A stretch of 64,000 nucleotides of DNA, from NCBI GenBank assembly GCA_021298085.1, contig JAJTDE010000007.1, positions 21,931-85,930 of the forward strand, given 5' to 3'. This document shows positions 21,888 to 29,885 of this stretch, piece by piece. A program made the position numbers and the translations under genes. Below the pieces are notes generated by a model. It was not told where the DNA came from. It was given only the letters and a program-made list of their open reading frames with translations, and did no database searches. Origin of the DNA: Rubrivivax sp. (GTDB taxonomy: Bacteria; Pseudomonadota; Gammaproteobacteria; Burkholderiales; Burkholderiaceae_C). Each line of letters starts with the position of its first letter. Position 1 is the stretch's first letter.

Positions 21888-24284
21888 TCAGTTCGGGTTG
21901 GTGCAGGCGCTCTCTCGACCATACGGGCTGACCCGGAAGGCGGGCGCCTTGGTCTGGTCCGTCACGTCGTCACCCGGTGCGGGAAGGTTCCCCAGACCGT
22001 AGTAGAGACCGCTGTAGCGCGCGCGTGCCTCTGTGCCGGAAATACCGGACGCCGTGACCGTGATGATGTAGTCGACCCAGGTGGCTAGGTCCTTGCCGTA
22101 CTCGATCTGCACAATCGCCAGGCCATTGGCATCGGTCTTGGCCGCGCCTACCATCTTGATGGCCACGTCCGATTTCCGGGCGTCGAGCTGGCCGTTCCAG
22201 TTCAAGTCTTCCTCACGCCCCCCCAACGAAGGCGCTGCCACGTCGGGATCAAAGCGGCCAGCCTCCCGGACACCGTTGCGGTTCACGTCTTCCTGCGGGC
22301 AGCTGGGTTGGATCGTCGAGCTCAGCTGGTTCCAGGCGCGGGTGGCCGCGTTCCATTGGTAGTTCTCGGTCTGCGCCAACCTCATCTGCTGCGTCCAGAG
22401 CTCACCACTCCAGACATAGTCGCCCTTGTAGTACGCCGGCAGATCAATCGACGGTGTGATCAGCACGTCGGGCTTGGCCTGGCCGGCGGCATCCACCACC
22501 ATCACCACAAACTCCTTGATGTAGGTCAGGTCGGCCGCACCCTTCTTGATCAGCTCGTTGGTCCGGATGCTGACGGCCAGGGCCTCTTGCACCACGGTCA
22601 GCGTCGAACGCGCCTGGTTGGGGCAGGTGGCAGGGTCGAAGTCGTTGGTGTCATAGCAGATGCGCACCGTGACACCTGCCGTCGGGCTGGCCCGCTGGCC
22701 AGGTGTGAAGGTGCCGCGGGCCGCGCCTGAGGTGTCTGAGAAGGCGTAGGTGCCGCCCAGCCAGCTCACCTGTCCATCGGTGGAGTTGGCATTGCCGTCG
22801 AGGTCAAAGCGCACACGCACCCGGGGGATCGGCTGGTTGTTGGCGCCGTAGAAGAGCGCCCGCAGTTCCACCTGGTTGGCGACGCTGCCCACCGTGTTGA
22901 CCGAGACCACACTGGGGCTCGGGGTGATCGAGGCCGATTGGGGCACCGAGCTGGCCGGGTCGATGGCGCCGGTGCCAATCTCGACCGTCGAGATTCGCTC
23001 AGCACCGGCCGCGCTGGCGGTGAAGGTGACATTGCCGGCTGGTGCCGTGTAGCTGTAGACAAACTTTCCGTTGATGTCCGTCAGGCCTGAGGCTGCCGGC
23101 AAGCCTGGCGCCGTGATCGACACGTTCTGGCCCACCATGGGCAGGCCGTTGGTGTCCACCAGCGTGTATTCGACGCGATTGCCCGTCGAGCCGGAGTTCA
23201 CGCGCGGGGCAAACGATGCACGCAACTCGGCCCCTTCCACGGTGAACGAGGAAGAGCGGGTGAGGCTGCCACTGGTGGCAGTGACAGTCACGACCCGGTT
23301 GGAGCGGTCTGCACCGATGGCCACGGCAGCCGTGACCTGCCCTTGCGCATTGGTGGTCGTGCCACTCACGGTGGCCACCGCGCTGGCGTCGACCCGGATC
23401 GTCACCGGGATGCCGTTGAGGGCGTTGCGGTTGCCGTCGACGGCTGTGGCCGTCGCGGTGATGGTGCTGCTGCCGCCGTTGTTCAGCTTGGGTGCGCTCA
23501 GCACCAGGCTGAGATCGGCTGCCGTGGGAGGGCCTACACCCGTCACGTCGGTTACCAGCACTTGCGCGGTGCGAACCGTGTTGCCGGAACGGGCGGTGAT
23601 GGTGATCGCGCGGTTGGTGCGGTCGCTGCCCACGCCCACGGCGCCTGTGACCACGCCTTGATCGTTGGTGACCGAACCACTGGGCACCAGCACCGCGTTG
23701 GCATCGACCGTCAAGCTCACGTCGACACCGCGCAGCACGTTGCGCTTGGCGTCCAGGGCCGTCGCGGTGGCGGTGACCGACTGGGCGCCGGTGTTGGCAA
23801 TGGTGGGGGATGACAGCGACAGGATCAGGTCAGCAGCCACGGCTGACGCGCCGCCCGCGTCACGCACCTCGAGGGTGGCTGTCCGGGTGATGCTGCCGCT
23901 GACAGCGGTCACCGTCACCGTGCGAACGCTGCGGTCGGCACCGATCCCGACATTGGCCGTCAACTGGCCTTGCGTGTCAGTCTTGGTCGCCCCGGGGGTC
24001 ACAATCGCATTGGCATCGACGGAGAGCGTCACCGGAACGCCGGACACCGCATTGCGGTTGGCATCGATGGCCGTGGCCGTCGCGACCACCGACTCAGTGC
24101 CATTGTTGGCCACGTTAGGTGCACTGAGCACCAGCACCACATCGGCAGCCACCGGCGCCTTGCTGTTGCTGGTGCCACCACCCCCTCCTACCACGGGCGT
24201 TCCAGCGTCGCCGCCCCCACCACACGCCGCCAGCGTGAGTGTCATGAGCCCAAGCGCCAACCAGCGAGTCCATACGCTCTTCAT
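21888..24284 (-). CDS. Large Ig-like (Big_1) repeat lipoprotein
   Basis: A 798-residue lipoprotein. The signal peptide ends in the lipobox L-A-A-C with Cys21, then a glycine-rich spacer. Three tandem immunoglobulin-like repeats of about 104 residues follow (about 46-149, 150-254, 255-350), each starting 'AAD' and containing 'ATATA.D..RN', then 'VDA', 'Q' and 'DR' landmarks. This is the pattern of bacterial Ig-like group 1 domains found in intimin/invasin-type proteins. A fourth, diverged Ig-like region and a C-terminal domain with 'DVNRNGVREAGRFDPD' and 'DLNWNGQLDARKSD', which look like calcium-binding D-x-N-x-D loops, complete it. It is probably anchored in the outer membrane. Its place between pilQ and aroK suggests a pilus- or surface-linked role, but I know no defined function. 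Confidence 0.75.
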   Translation of the reverse strand: MKSVWTRWLALGLMTLTLAACGGGGDAGTPVVGGGGGTSNSKAPVAADVVLVLSAPNVANNGTESVVATATAIDANRNAVSGVPVTLSVDANAIVTPGATKTDTQGQLTANVGIGADRSVRTVTVTAVSGSITRTATLEVRDAGGASAVAADLILSLSSPTIANTGAQSVTATATALDAKRNVLRGVDVSLTVDANAVLVPSGSVTNDQGVVTGAVGVGSDRTNRAITITARSGNTVRTAQVLVTDVTGVGPPTAADLSLVLSAPKLNNGGSSTITATATAVDGNRNALNGIPVTIRVDASAVATVSGTTTNAQGQVTAAVAIGADRSNRVVTVTATSGSLTRSSSFTVEGAELRASFAPRVNSGSTGNRVEYTLVDTNGLPMVGQNVSITAPGLPAASGLTDINGKFVYSYTAPAGNVTFTASAAGAERISTVEIGTGAIDPASSVPQSASITPSPSVVSVNTVGSVANQVELRALFYGANNQPIPRVRVRFDLDGNANSTDGQVSWLGGTYAFSDTSGAARGTFTPGQRASPTAGVTVRICYDTNDFDPATCPNQARSTLTVVQEALAVSIRTNELIKKGAADLTYIKEFVVMVVDAAGQAKPDVLITPSIDLPAYYKGDYVWSGELWTQQMRLAQTENYQWNAATRAWNQLSSTIQPSCPQEDVNRNGVREAGRFDPDVAAPSLGGREEDLNWNGQLDARKSDVAIKMVGAAKTDANGLAIVQIEYGKDLATWVDYIITVTASGISGTEARARYSGLYYGLGNLPAPGDDVTDQTKAPAFRVSPYGRESACTNPN
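23235..24149 (-). repeat. Three tandem ~104-codon Ig-like repeats inside the lipoprotein gene
   Basis: Three consecutive units of about 312-315 bases encode the Ig-like repeats at residues 46-149, 150-254 and 255-350. At protein level the units share 'ATATA', 'D..RN', 'VDA.A' and 'G.G.DR' at matching offsets; at DNA level phrases such as 'gccgtggccgtcgc' recur. The units differ enough that they are not recent duplications, but they are similar enough that recombination or assembly collapse could change the copy number. Confidence 0.8.
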
Positions 24285-24340
24285 CGCAATACCCCAAAGA
24301 TAAGGCTGTCAGCCGACGTGATGCTCTTCAGCAGTTCACT

Positions 24341-26506
24341 TCAGCGCACCGCGGACCGTTCATTGACGATCTTCGGTGTGATGAAGATCAGCAGTTCCGT
24401 GCGGTTGGAAATTCGTTGTTTGTTCTTGAACAGGTTGCCCACGTAGGGGAGATCCCCCAGCAAGGGCACCTTGTTCACCTCATCCCGGTCCACCTGCGTA
24501 AAGATGCCGCCCAGTACCACCGTCCCGCCGTTCTCGACGAGTACCTGGGTCTTGATTTCCTTCTTGTCGATGGCAAAGCCTGCCGCCGTCGCGCGACCCA
24601 CGCTGTCCTTGGTCACCTCGACTTCCATGATCACGTTGCCTTCCGGCGTGATCTGGGGCAGGACCTCCAGGCGGAGCGTGGCCTGGCGGAACTGGATGTT
24701 GGTGGCGCCGCTCGACGTGGCCGCCTGGTAGGGAAGCTCTTCGCCCTGCGCCACCTTCGCCTTGACCTGATCGGCCGTCAGCACACGCGGACTGGAGACG
24801 ATCTTGCCCTTGCCCTCGGCCTCCAGGGCCGACAGCTCCAGGTTCAGGAACCGGTTGGCCGTTGCGCTGAACAGGCTGAGCGCAAAGGTCGCGGCTGATG
24901 ACCCACCCAGCGAACTCACGTTGGCCGGGAGGTTTACAAACTGCGTATCGTTGTACTTGAAGTCATCACGCTGCAGTTGTAGCGTCTGGCCACCCACGGC
25001 GTTGTAGTTGCCACCGACCACCGCATAGTTGTTGTTCCCCAGCGGTACGCCCGGAATACCACCCTGCAGGCCACGGAGATCAGAAGCACCCAGCTTGACA
25101 CCCAACGCTCTGCCGAAGCGGTCATCGGCTTCGACGATGCGCGCCTCGATCAACACCTGGCGCACCGGGATGTCGATCTTGGTGATCATCTGGGTGATCT
25201 CCTCGAGCTTGCTCGGGATGTCGGTGACAAACAGCTGATTGGTGCGCTGCTCGAACAGCACGCTGCCGCGCTGAGACAGCAAGCGGGTCACCTGGCCGCC
25301 ACCACCCGACTGGCCCTGAGCCTGGCCCGTCAAACCCTTGGACACCTCTTCGGCCTTGGCATAGTTCAGCTGGAACGACTGGGTGCGCAGAGGCTCGATC
25401 TCGGCGATCTTCTTGCGGGCCTCCAGCTCGACTTGCTCCTTGGCGTTGAGCTCATCCTTGGGTGCGATCCACAGCACGTTGCCCGTCTTGCGAACGCCCA
25501 GTGCCTTGCTCTGCAGGATGATGTCCAAGGCCTGATCCCAGGGGACGTCCTTGAGGCGCAGCGTCACGCTACCGGTCACCGTGTCGGAGGTGACCACGTT
25601 GAAGTTGGTGAAGTCGGCAATCACCTGAAGCAGCGCGCGAACCTCGATGTTCTGGAAGTTCAGGCTGAGCTTCTCGCCGCTGTAGCCCGGGCCCTGCGTG
25701 AGCTTGTTCGGGTCGACCTTGACCGGACGCACTTCCAGCACAAACTGGTTGTCGGTCTGATAGGCACTGTGTTCCCAATTGCCACGCGGCTCGACCACCA
25801 TGCGGACGCGATCGCCGCTCTGGAAGGTCGACACGCTCTGCACAGGTGTGCCGAAATCCGTGACATCCAGCCGACGGCGCAAGACATCGGGCAGGCTTGA
25901 CCGCATGAACTCGACCACCAGGCTTTGGCCCTGCTGGCGGATGTCCACGCCCACCTGCGTGCTGGCCAAGTCCACCACCACCCGGCCGGCGCCCTCGGTG
26001 CCGCGGCGGAAATCGATGTTGCGAAGCGGGAGGCTCTCGGTATTGGCGGGTGCCGCAAACTGCGTCGGGGCGACCTGCGCAGCGGCAGCGGCTCCCGGGT
26101 TGTCCAAGGTCACGACCAAGGCCTTGCCATCCAGGCGGGCGCTGTAGTTGGCCGCCTGCTTCAGGTTCAGCACCAGGCGGGTCCGATCGGCGCCGGTGGC
26201 CAGGCTGACCGACCGCAGGTTGCCTTGGTTGACCTCGAGCGATGAGCGGCCCGTGTTGTTGCCCACACCGGGAAGGTCAAGGGCCACCCGCGGCGGTGTC
26301 TGCACCGCAAAGCCCGCGGGCACGCTGCGCAGCGCTTCAGTCAGCTCGATGCGGACAACTTCGCCGCCCGCCTGCTGGGAACTGCTCACCGACTGGATGG
26401 CAGGCTGCGCCCACGCGGCTCCGCCGAGGCTCAACAACATCCCTGTCAGCAGGGCATACGCCGACGCTGCAGCGCGCTTGCCGAGGGAATCCAAAAGTTT
26501 GCTCAT
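24341..26506 (-). CDS. pilQ: Type IV pilus secretin PilQ
   Basis: A 721-residue secretin with a signal peptide ending 'GGAAWAQPAIQ'. Its domains are two AMIN domains (about 30-130 and 160-260) that bind peptidoglycan, an STN/N0 domain ('SLNFQNIEVRALLQVIADFTNFNVV'), an N1 domain, and the C-terminal secretin barrel ('VLIEARIVEADDRFGRALGVKLG', 'PRVLTADQVKAKVAQGEELPYQ', 'VPLLGDLPYVGNLFKN'). It forms the outer-membrane channel for pili. ATG 26506 overlaps the pilP stop as ATGA and gives a good signal peptide; a start 45 bases upstream is possible but less likely. It is the last machinery gene of pilMNOPQ. Confidence 0.94.
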   Translation of the reverse strand: MSKLLDSLGKRAAASAYALLTGMLLSLGGAAWAQPAIQSVSSSQQAGGEVVRIELTEALRSVPAGFAVQTPPRVALDLPGVGNNTGRSSLEVNQGNLRSVSLATGADRTRLVLNLKQAANYSARLDGKALVVTLDNPGAAAAAQVAPTQFAAPANTESLPLRNIDFRRGTEGAGRVVVDLASTQVGVDIRQQGQSLVVEFMRSSLPDVLRRRLDVTDFGTPVQSVSTFQSGDRVRMVVEPRGNWEHSAYQTDNQFVLEVRPVKVDPNKLTQGPGYSGEKLSLNFQNIEVRALLQVIADFTNFNVVTSDTVTGSVTLRLKDVPWDQALDIILQSKALGVRKTGNVLWIAPKDELNAKEQVELEARKKIAEIEPLRTQSFQLNYAKAEEVSKGLTGQAQGQSGGGGQVTRLLSQRGSVLFEQRTNQLFVTDIPSKLEEITQMITKIDIPVRQVLIEARIVEADDRFGRALGVKLGASDLRGLQGGIPGVPLGNNNYAVVGGNYNAVGGQTLQLQRDDFKYNDTQFVNLPANVSSLGGSSAATFALSLFSATANRFLNLELSALEAEGKGKIVSSPRVLTADQVKAKVAQGEELPYQAATSSGATNIQFRQATLRLEVLPQITPEGNVIMEVEVTKDSVGRATAAGFAIDKKEIKTQVLVENGGTVVLGGIFTQVDRDEVNKVPLLGDLPYVGNLFKNKQRISNRTELLIFITPKIVNERSAVR

Positions 26507-27072
26507 CGCGGTTGCTCCTGGAGCTGCAAGCTCGCGGGACGTTCTATCCATTCGCCGGCAGCGTCCTGCACGATCTCGCGCAGGACAATCTGTGTTTCGT
26601 CGATCTTCGTGATACGGCCGTAGTTTTGACCGATGTGGTCACCCACCTTCACCTGATAAAGCAGCTTGTCCACCCGCAACAATGCAAAGCGACGCCCCTT
26701 GCGATCCAGGCTGCCGACCATGTTCATGCCGTCCAGGGGGTAGGCCTCCAGGGGCTCCTTGCGCCGGTTCATCTCGCCGGCCAGCGCAGAGTTGGGCGCA
26801 CGCTCCTCCTGCTTGAGGGCCACGGTCAGCTTCTGGGTGCTGAAGGGGTCCACGGACTGCGCATTGCGGTAGGGCTGAGGGTCGAACTTCTTGGGTGCTG
26901 CCAACGGCACGACACTGGCCCTGACCTCGCGGCGCTGCTGCTCCATCCACTCGCTGAGCTCTTCGGATTCGCTCGCGCAGCCAGCCAATGCCACTGCCAG
27001 CGCGCAGGCGAGCACCCATCTGCCAGCGCCATGGGTCTGCACGGTGTGCGGTGTCTGTTGGGTGCGGCTCAC
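26503..27072 (-). CDS. pilP: Type IV pilus inner-membrane lipoprotein PilP
   Basis: A 189-residue lipoprotein with the lipobox L-A-G-C at about residues 29-32 (after 'VLACALAVA'). It has the PilP core 'LEAYPLDGMNMVGSLDRKGRRFALLRVDKLLYQVKVGDHIGQNYGRI' (landmark near residues 105-155). PilP links the inner-membrane PilMNO alignment complex to the secretin PilQ in the periplasm. It overlaps pilO and pilQ by 4 bases each (27069-27072 and 26503-26506), implying tight translational coupling. Confidence 0.93.
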   Translation of the reverse strand: MSRTQQTPHTVQTHGAGRWVLACALAVALAGCASESEELSEWMEQQRREVRASVVPLAAPKKFDPQPYRNAQSVDPFSTQKLTVALKQEERAPNSALAGEMNRRKEPLEAYPLDGMNMVGSLDRKGRRFALLRVDKLLYQVKVGDHIGQNYGRITKIDETQIVLREIVQDAAGEWIERPASLQLQEQPR

Positions 27073-27770
27073 TTGCGAGGCCCCTTGGTCTTCTCAGCCG
27101 CGACGCGGCGCTGCTCAGAGACCTCTGCGGGATCGAGGTATCGGTAGGTTCGTGCCGTGGCTTCCATCGAGAGCAAACCCATGGCGTCCTTCGGATCTCG
27201 AACCGCTGCCGGCGTGATGCTCAGGTTATGAAGGGTGACAATGCGCGACAGGTTGGCCACGTCGGCCGCAAACGAACCCACGTCGTGGTACTTGCCGGAC
27301 ACTTTCAGCGCGATCGGCAGCTCGGCGTAGTACTCCTTGACCTCCACCTGACCGGGCTTGAACAGTTCGAACATCAGGCCTCTGCCCAGACCAGCCTGGT
27401 TGATGTCCGACAACAGGGCGTCCATCTCGGCCTTGCCCGGCAACTGCTTCTCAAGTTGGGTCACGTACTCCTGAACCTGCAGCTTCTGCTTGCGCAGCTC
27501 GCTCAGGTTGACCGCTTGCGTGAGCTTGCTGCGGTATTCGGTCTTCAGCCCCGGCTCACGACCGCGCTCGTCCTCGAGCGACTGAAGAAGATCGGTCACC
27601 AGAAGAAGCCAGCCCGCCAGGAGGACCGCGGCCACGACGCCCGCATACACGGCCACGCGCGGAAGCATCGGCCACTGGCCAGGGTCGTTGCGGTTGAGCC
27701 CGCGAAACTGGCTCACCGCCGTTTCGAAGCGGCTGGCCATGTCGAGCGTGGCGGTGGGGTTCTTGGCCAT
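27069..27770 (-). CDS. pilO: Type IV pilus alignment subunit PilO
   Basis: A 233-residue protein with a short cytoplasmic start, one membrane helix (about residues 42-62, 'VAVYAGVVAAVLLAGWLLLV'), a coiled-coil section (about 65-115) and a ferredoxin-like C-terminal domain ('ELPIALKVSGKYHDVGSFAADVANLSRIVTLHNLSI' as landmark). PilO pairs with PilN and binds PilP. Length and layout are standard. It is separated from pilN by 56 bases and overlaps pilP by 4. Confidence 0.93.
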   Translation of the reverse strand: MAKNPTATLDMASRFETAVSQFRGLNRNDPGQWPMLPRVAVYAGVVAAVLLAGWLLLVTDLLQSLEDERGREPGLKTEYRSKLTQAVNLSELRKQKLQVQEYVTQLEKQLPGKAEMDALLSDINQAGLGRGLMFELFKPGQVEVKEYYAELPIALKVSGKYHDVGSFAADVANLSRIVTLHNLSITPAAVRDPKDAMGLLSMEATARTYRYLDPAEVSEQRRVAAEKTKGPRK

Positions 27771-27826
27771 GTCAGGTGCTTGATCGGTGCTGGCAGTAGT
27801 CGTTCAGATGCTCGAGCGCCCGTGGC

Positions 27827-28483
27827 TCAGGATGACTTCTTCTCGGCGGACGGTGCAGAGGCACCGCTGGCCGCTGGCGTCGGGACGGCACCCGAGGCCG
27901 GCGCGGAGGCGGCTGCAGGAGACTGGGGTCGCTTCAGCCCGACACGCATCTGGAACTCGAAGAGGCGGCGCGCCTCCCGCCCGGCCGTGGTGACATTGGC
28001 GGCCTTGATTTCAACCAGTTCTGGGCGCTCCAGCCAGGTGGAGTGGTACGAGGTGTTGCGCAACATCTCCGAGACACGCTCGTTGGTCTGGGCCACGCCC
28101 GTGACGGTGACCAGGCCCGCGGCCTGCTTGATGGACGTCAGGTAGACACCTTCAGGCGTTTGCTTGACCAGTTCATCCAGCAGGTAGACCGGCATGTTGC
28201 GGTCAGCCTGCAAATCCTCGACCGCCTTCTGCCGCGCCTTCAGCGCCTCGATCTCCTGGCGAAGCGTGGCGATGTCCTTGATCTGCAATTCGAGGCGAGC
28301 GATTTCTGCCTTCAGGAACTCGTTGCGGGCCTGCTGGGCTGACACCTGCCCGTTGACAAAGGCGTACCAGAAGCCCAGCAGCACCACGCCCACCGCAAAG
28401 CTCACACCCAGGCCGACAAAGAAGACCTGCTTGCGTTGTTTGCGGCGCGCTTCGCGGTGCGGCAGCAGGTTGATCAGGATCAC
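27827..28483 (-). CDS. pilN: Type IV pilus alignment subunit PilN
   Basis: A 218-residue protein. The N-terminal motif 'ILINLLPHREARRKQRK' binds the cleft of PilM. A membrane helix follows (about residues 22-42), then a coiled coil (about 48-90) and a periplasmic domain ('VYLTSIKQAAGLVTVTGVAQTNERVSEMLRN'). The C-terminal 30 residues are alanine/proline/serine-rich and likely disordered. It overlaps pilM by 4 bases (ATGA). Confidence 0.93.
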   Translation of the reverse strand: MILINLLPHREARRKQRKQVFFVGLGVSFAVGVVLLGFWYAFVNGQVSAQQARNEFLKAEIARLELQIKDIATLRQEIEALKARQKAVEDLQADRNMPVYLLDELVKQTPEGVYLTSIKQAAGLVTVTGVAQTNERVSEMLRNTSYHSTWLERPELVEIKAANVTTAGREARRLFEFQMRVGLKRPQSPAAASAPASGAVPTPAASGASAPSAEKKSS

Positions 28484-29559
28484 TGCACGAACCTCCGCAT
28501 GGCCAGGCCGCAGGCCGTGAGGTAGGTTGGCGCTTCGCGTCGTACACGCGCTTCACGCACGGCCGAGCCCAGCTTCATGTTGTCGAAGGGGTTGACGATC
28601 ATCGAGGCGAAGCCCGTCAGTTCTGTCACACGCTCCTTCAGGCCCGGCAGCGTGGCCGTGCCGCCCGCCAGCATCACGTAGTGCACCTTGTGGTGCGGCG
28701 TGCTGGTGAAGAAATACTGCAGCGCGCGGCCGATTTCCTGGCTGAGGCTGTCGACAAACGGCGAGAGGATGTTGTGCTCGTAGTCCTCGGGCAGGTCCAT
28801 CGACACCTTCTTCTGCTCAGCTTCCTCGAAGGAAAATCCATACTGGCGAGAGATCAGTTGGGTCAGCTGAGAACCACCGAAGGCCTGGTCGCGGTCGTAG
28901 AGCATGTCCTCGTCGCGCAGCACCTTCAGGCTGGTGGTGTCAGCGCCGATCTCGAACAGCGCCACCAGCGCATCGCGCCCCTGGTTGGGCAACACGGAAA
29001 CCACTCGGGTCATCGCCAGGCGCGAGGCGTGCGACTCAATGTCCAGCACCACCGGCTTCAACCCCGCCGCCTCGGCCAGAGCCTGGCGATCCTGAACCCG
29101 CTCCTTGCGCGACGCGGCAATCAGCACCTCGACATCGCCAGGCGAGGTGGGCGCTGGCCCGATGACGCAGAAATCCAGGCTGACTTCGTCCAGCGAAAAC
29201 GGGATGTACTGGTTGGCTTCGGACTCGACCTGCATCTCCAGCTCTTCTTCCCGAAGGCCGGCCGGCAGCATGATCTTCTTGGTGATGACCGCCGACTGCG
29301 GCATGGCCATGGCCACCTGCCGTGTCTTGCTGCCGCTCTTGCTCACCACGCGGCGCACGGTTTCAGCCACTTCGTCAAACTTTTCGATCTGGCCGTCGGT
29401 GATCCAGCCCTTTTCGAAAGGCTCGGAGCCCATGCGCTCCAGCACGTAGCTGCCAGACGAGTCCTGCCCCAACTCGACCAGCTTGACGCTGGAGGAGCTG
29501 ATGTCCAGCCCAATGACGGGCGGGCGTTGACGACCCATGAAACGGTCGAGAAAACTCAC
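28480..29559 (-). CDS. pilM: Type IV pilus actin-like ATPase PilM
   Basis: A 359-residue cytoplasmic, FtsA/actin-like protein. The nucleotide-binding signatures are 'VIGLDISSSSVKLVEL' (about residues 15-30), 'VALFEIGADTTSLKVL' and 'VHYVMLAGGTATLPGLKERV'. PilM binds the PilN N-terminus. I chose GTG 29559 (protein begins VSFLDRFMGRQ) because a strong GGGGGAG Shine-Dalgarno lies about 11 bases upstream. The frame is open to a TTG at 29586. ATG 29538 is a further alternative. It is the first gene of the pil operon and is divergent from ponA. Confidence 0.93.
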   Translation of the reverse strand: MSFLDRFMGRQRPPVIGLDISSSSVKLVELGQDSSGSYVLERMGSEPFEKGWITDGQIEKFDEVAETVRRVVSKSGSKTRQVAMAMPQSAVITKKIMLPAGLREEELEMQVESEANQYIPFSLDEVSLDFCVIGPAPTSPGDVEVLIAASRKERVQDRQALAEAAGLKPVVLDIESHASRLAMTRVVSVLPNQGRDALVALFEIGADTTSLKVLRDEDMLYDRDQAFGGSQLTQLISRQYGFSFEEAEQKKVSMDLPEDYEHNILSPFVDSLSQEIGRALQYFFTSTPHHKVHYVMLAGGTATLPGLKERVTELTGFASMIVNPFDNMKLGSAVREARVRREAPTYLTACGLAMRRFVQ

Positions 29560-29885
29560 GGCAGACGGCTCCCCCACGAAGGACAACCCCGCAGGAATGT
29601 TAAGAAGTCACTTGAATGCTAGCAGCAAGGCCCTTGACTGCCCTGGGTTTTCCAGACTGTCAAGCACCATTGCGGCGGCTTGAGAGAAGTTTCGGCTTCT
29701 TCTGGGCCGCAGACGCCGCAATCAACGCCGGAAATTGGCGCCAATTCGTAACAGCACGGCCGGCAACACAGGGCAAGACGGCGGCCAGCAGCTGAACAGT
29801 TGGACCGGTAGACGACCTTGGCCCGTATCGTCAGGTGCGATTTCTATAATCACTCCTGCTACCGGTATCCGGGTGGCAACGCGTC
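29560..29885. promoter_or_regulatory. Divergent pilM / ponA promoter region
   Basis: 326 bases without a gene. On the plus strand a perfect TATAAT (29845-29850) lies 35 bases before the ponA ATG and is the likely -10 element; no good -35 lies at normal spacing. On the minus strand, towards pilM, a TTGACA (complement of 29659-29664 and flank) is a possible -35. It overlaps an inverted repeat with arms CTTGAC (29633-29638) and GTCAAG (29659-29664), which could be a regulator site. A further small hairpin AGAAG/CTTCT lies near 29685-29700. Confidence 0.45.

Noticed and set aside
24341-29559. Type II secretion or conjugative secretin system
   Set aside because: The PilM-N-O-P-Q order, the 'LINLLPHR' PilN motif and AMIN domains in PilQ identify type IV pili; no GspE/F/G-type genes are present.
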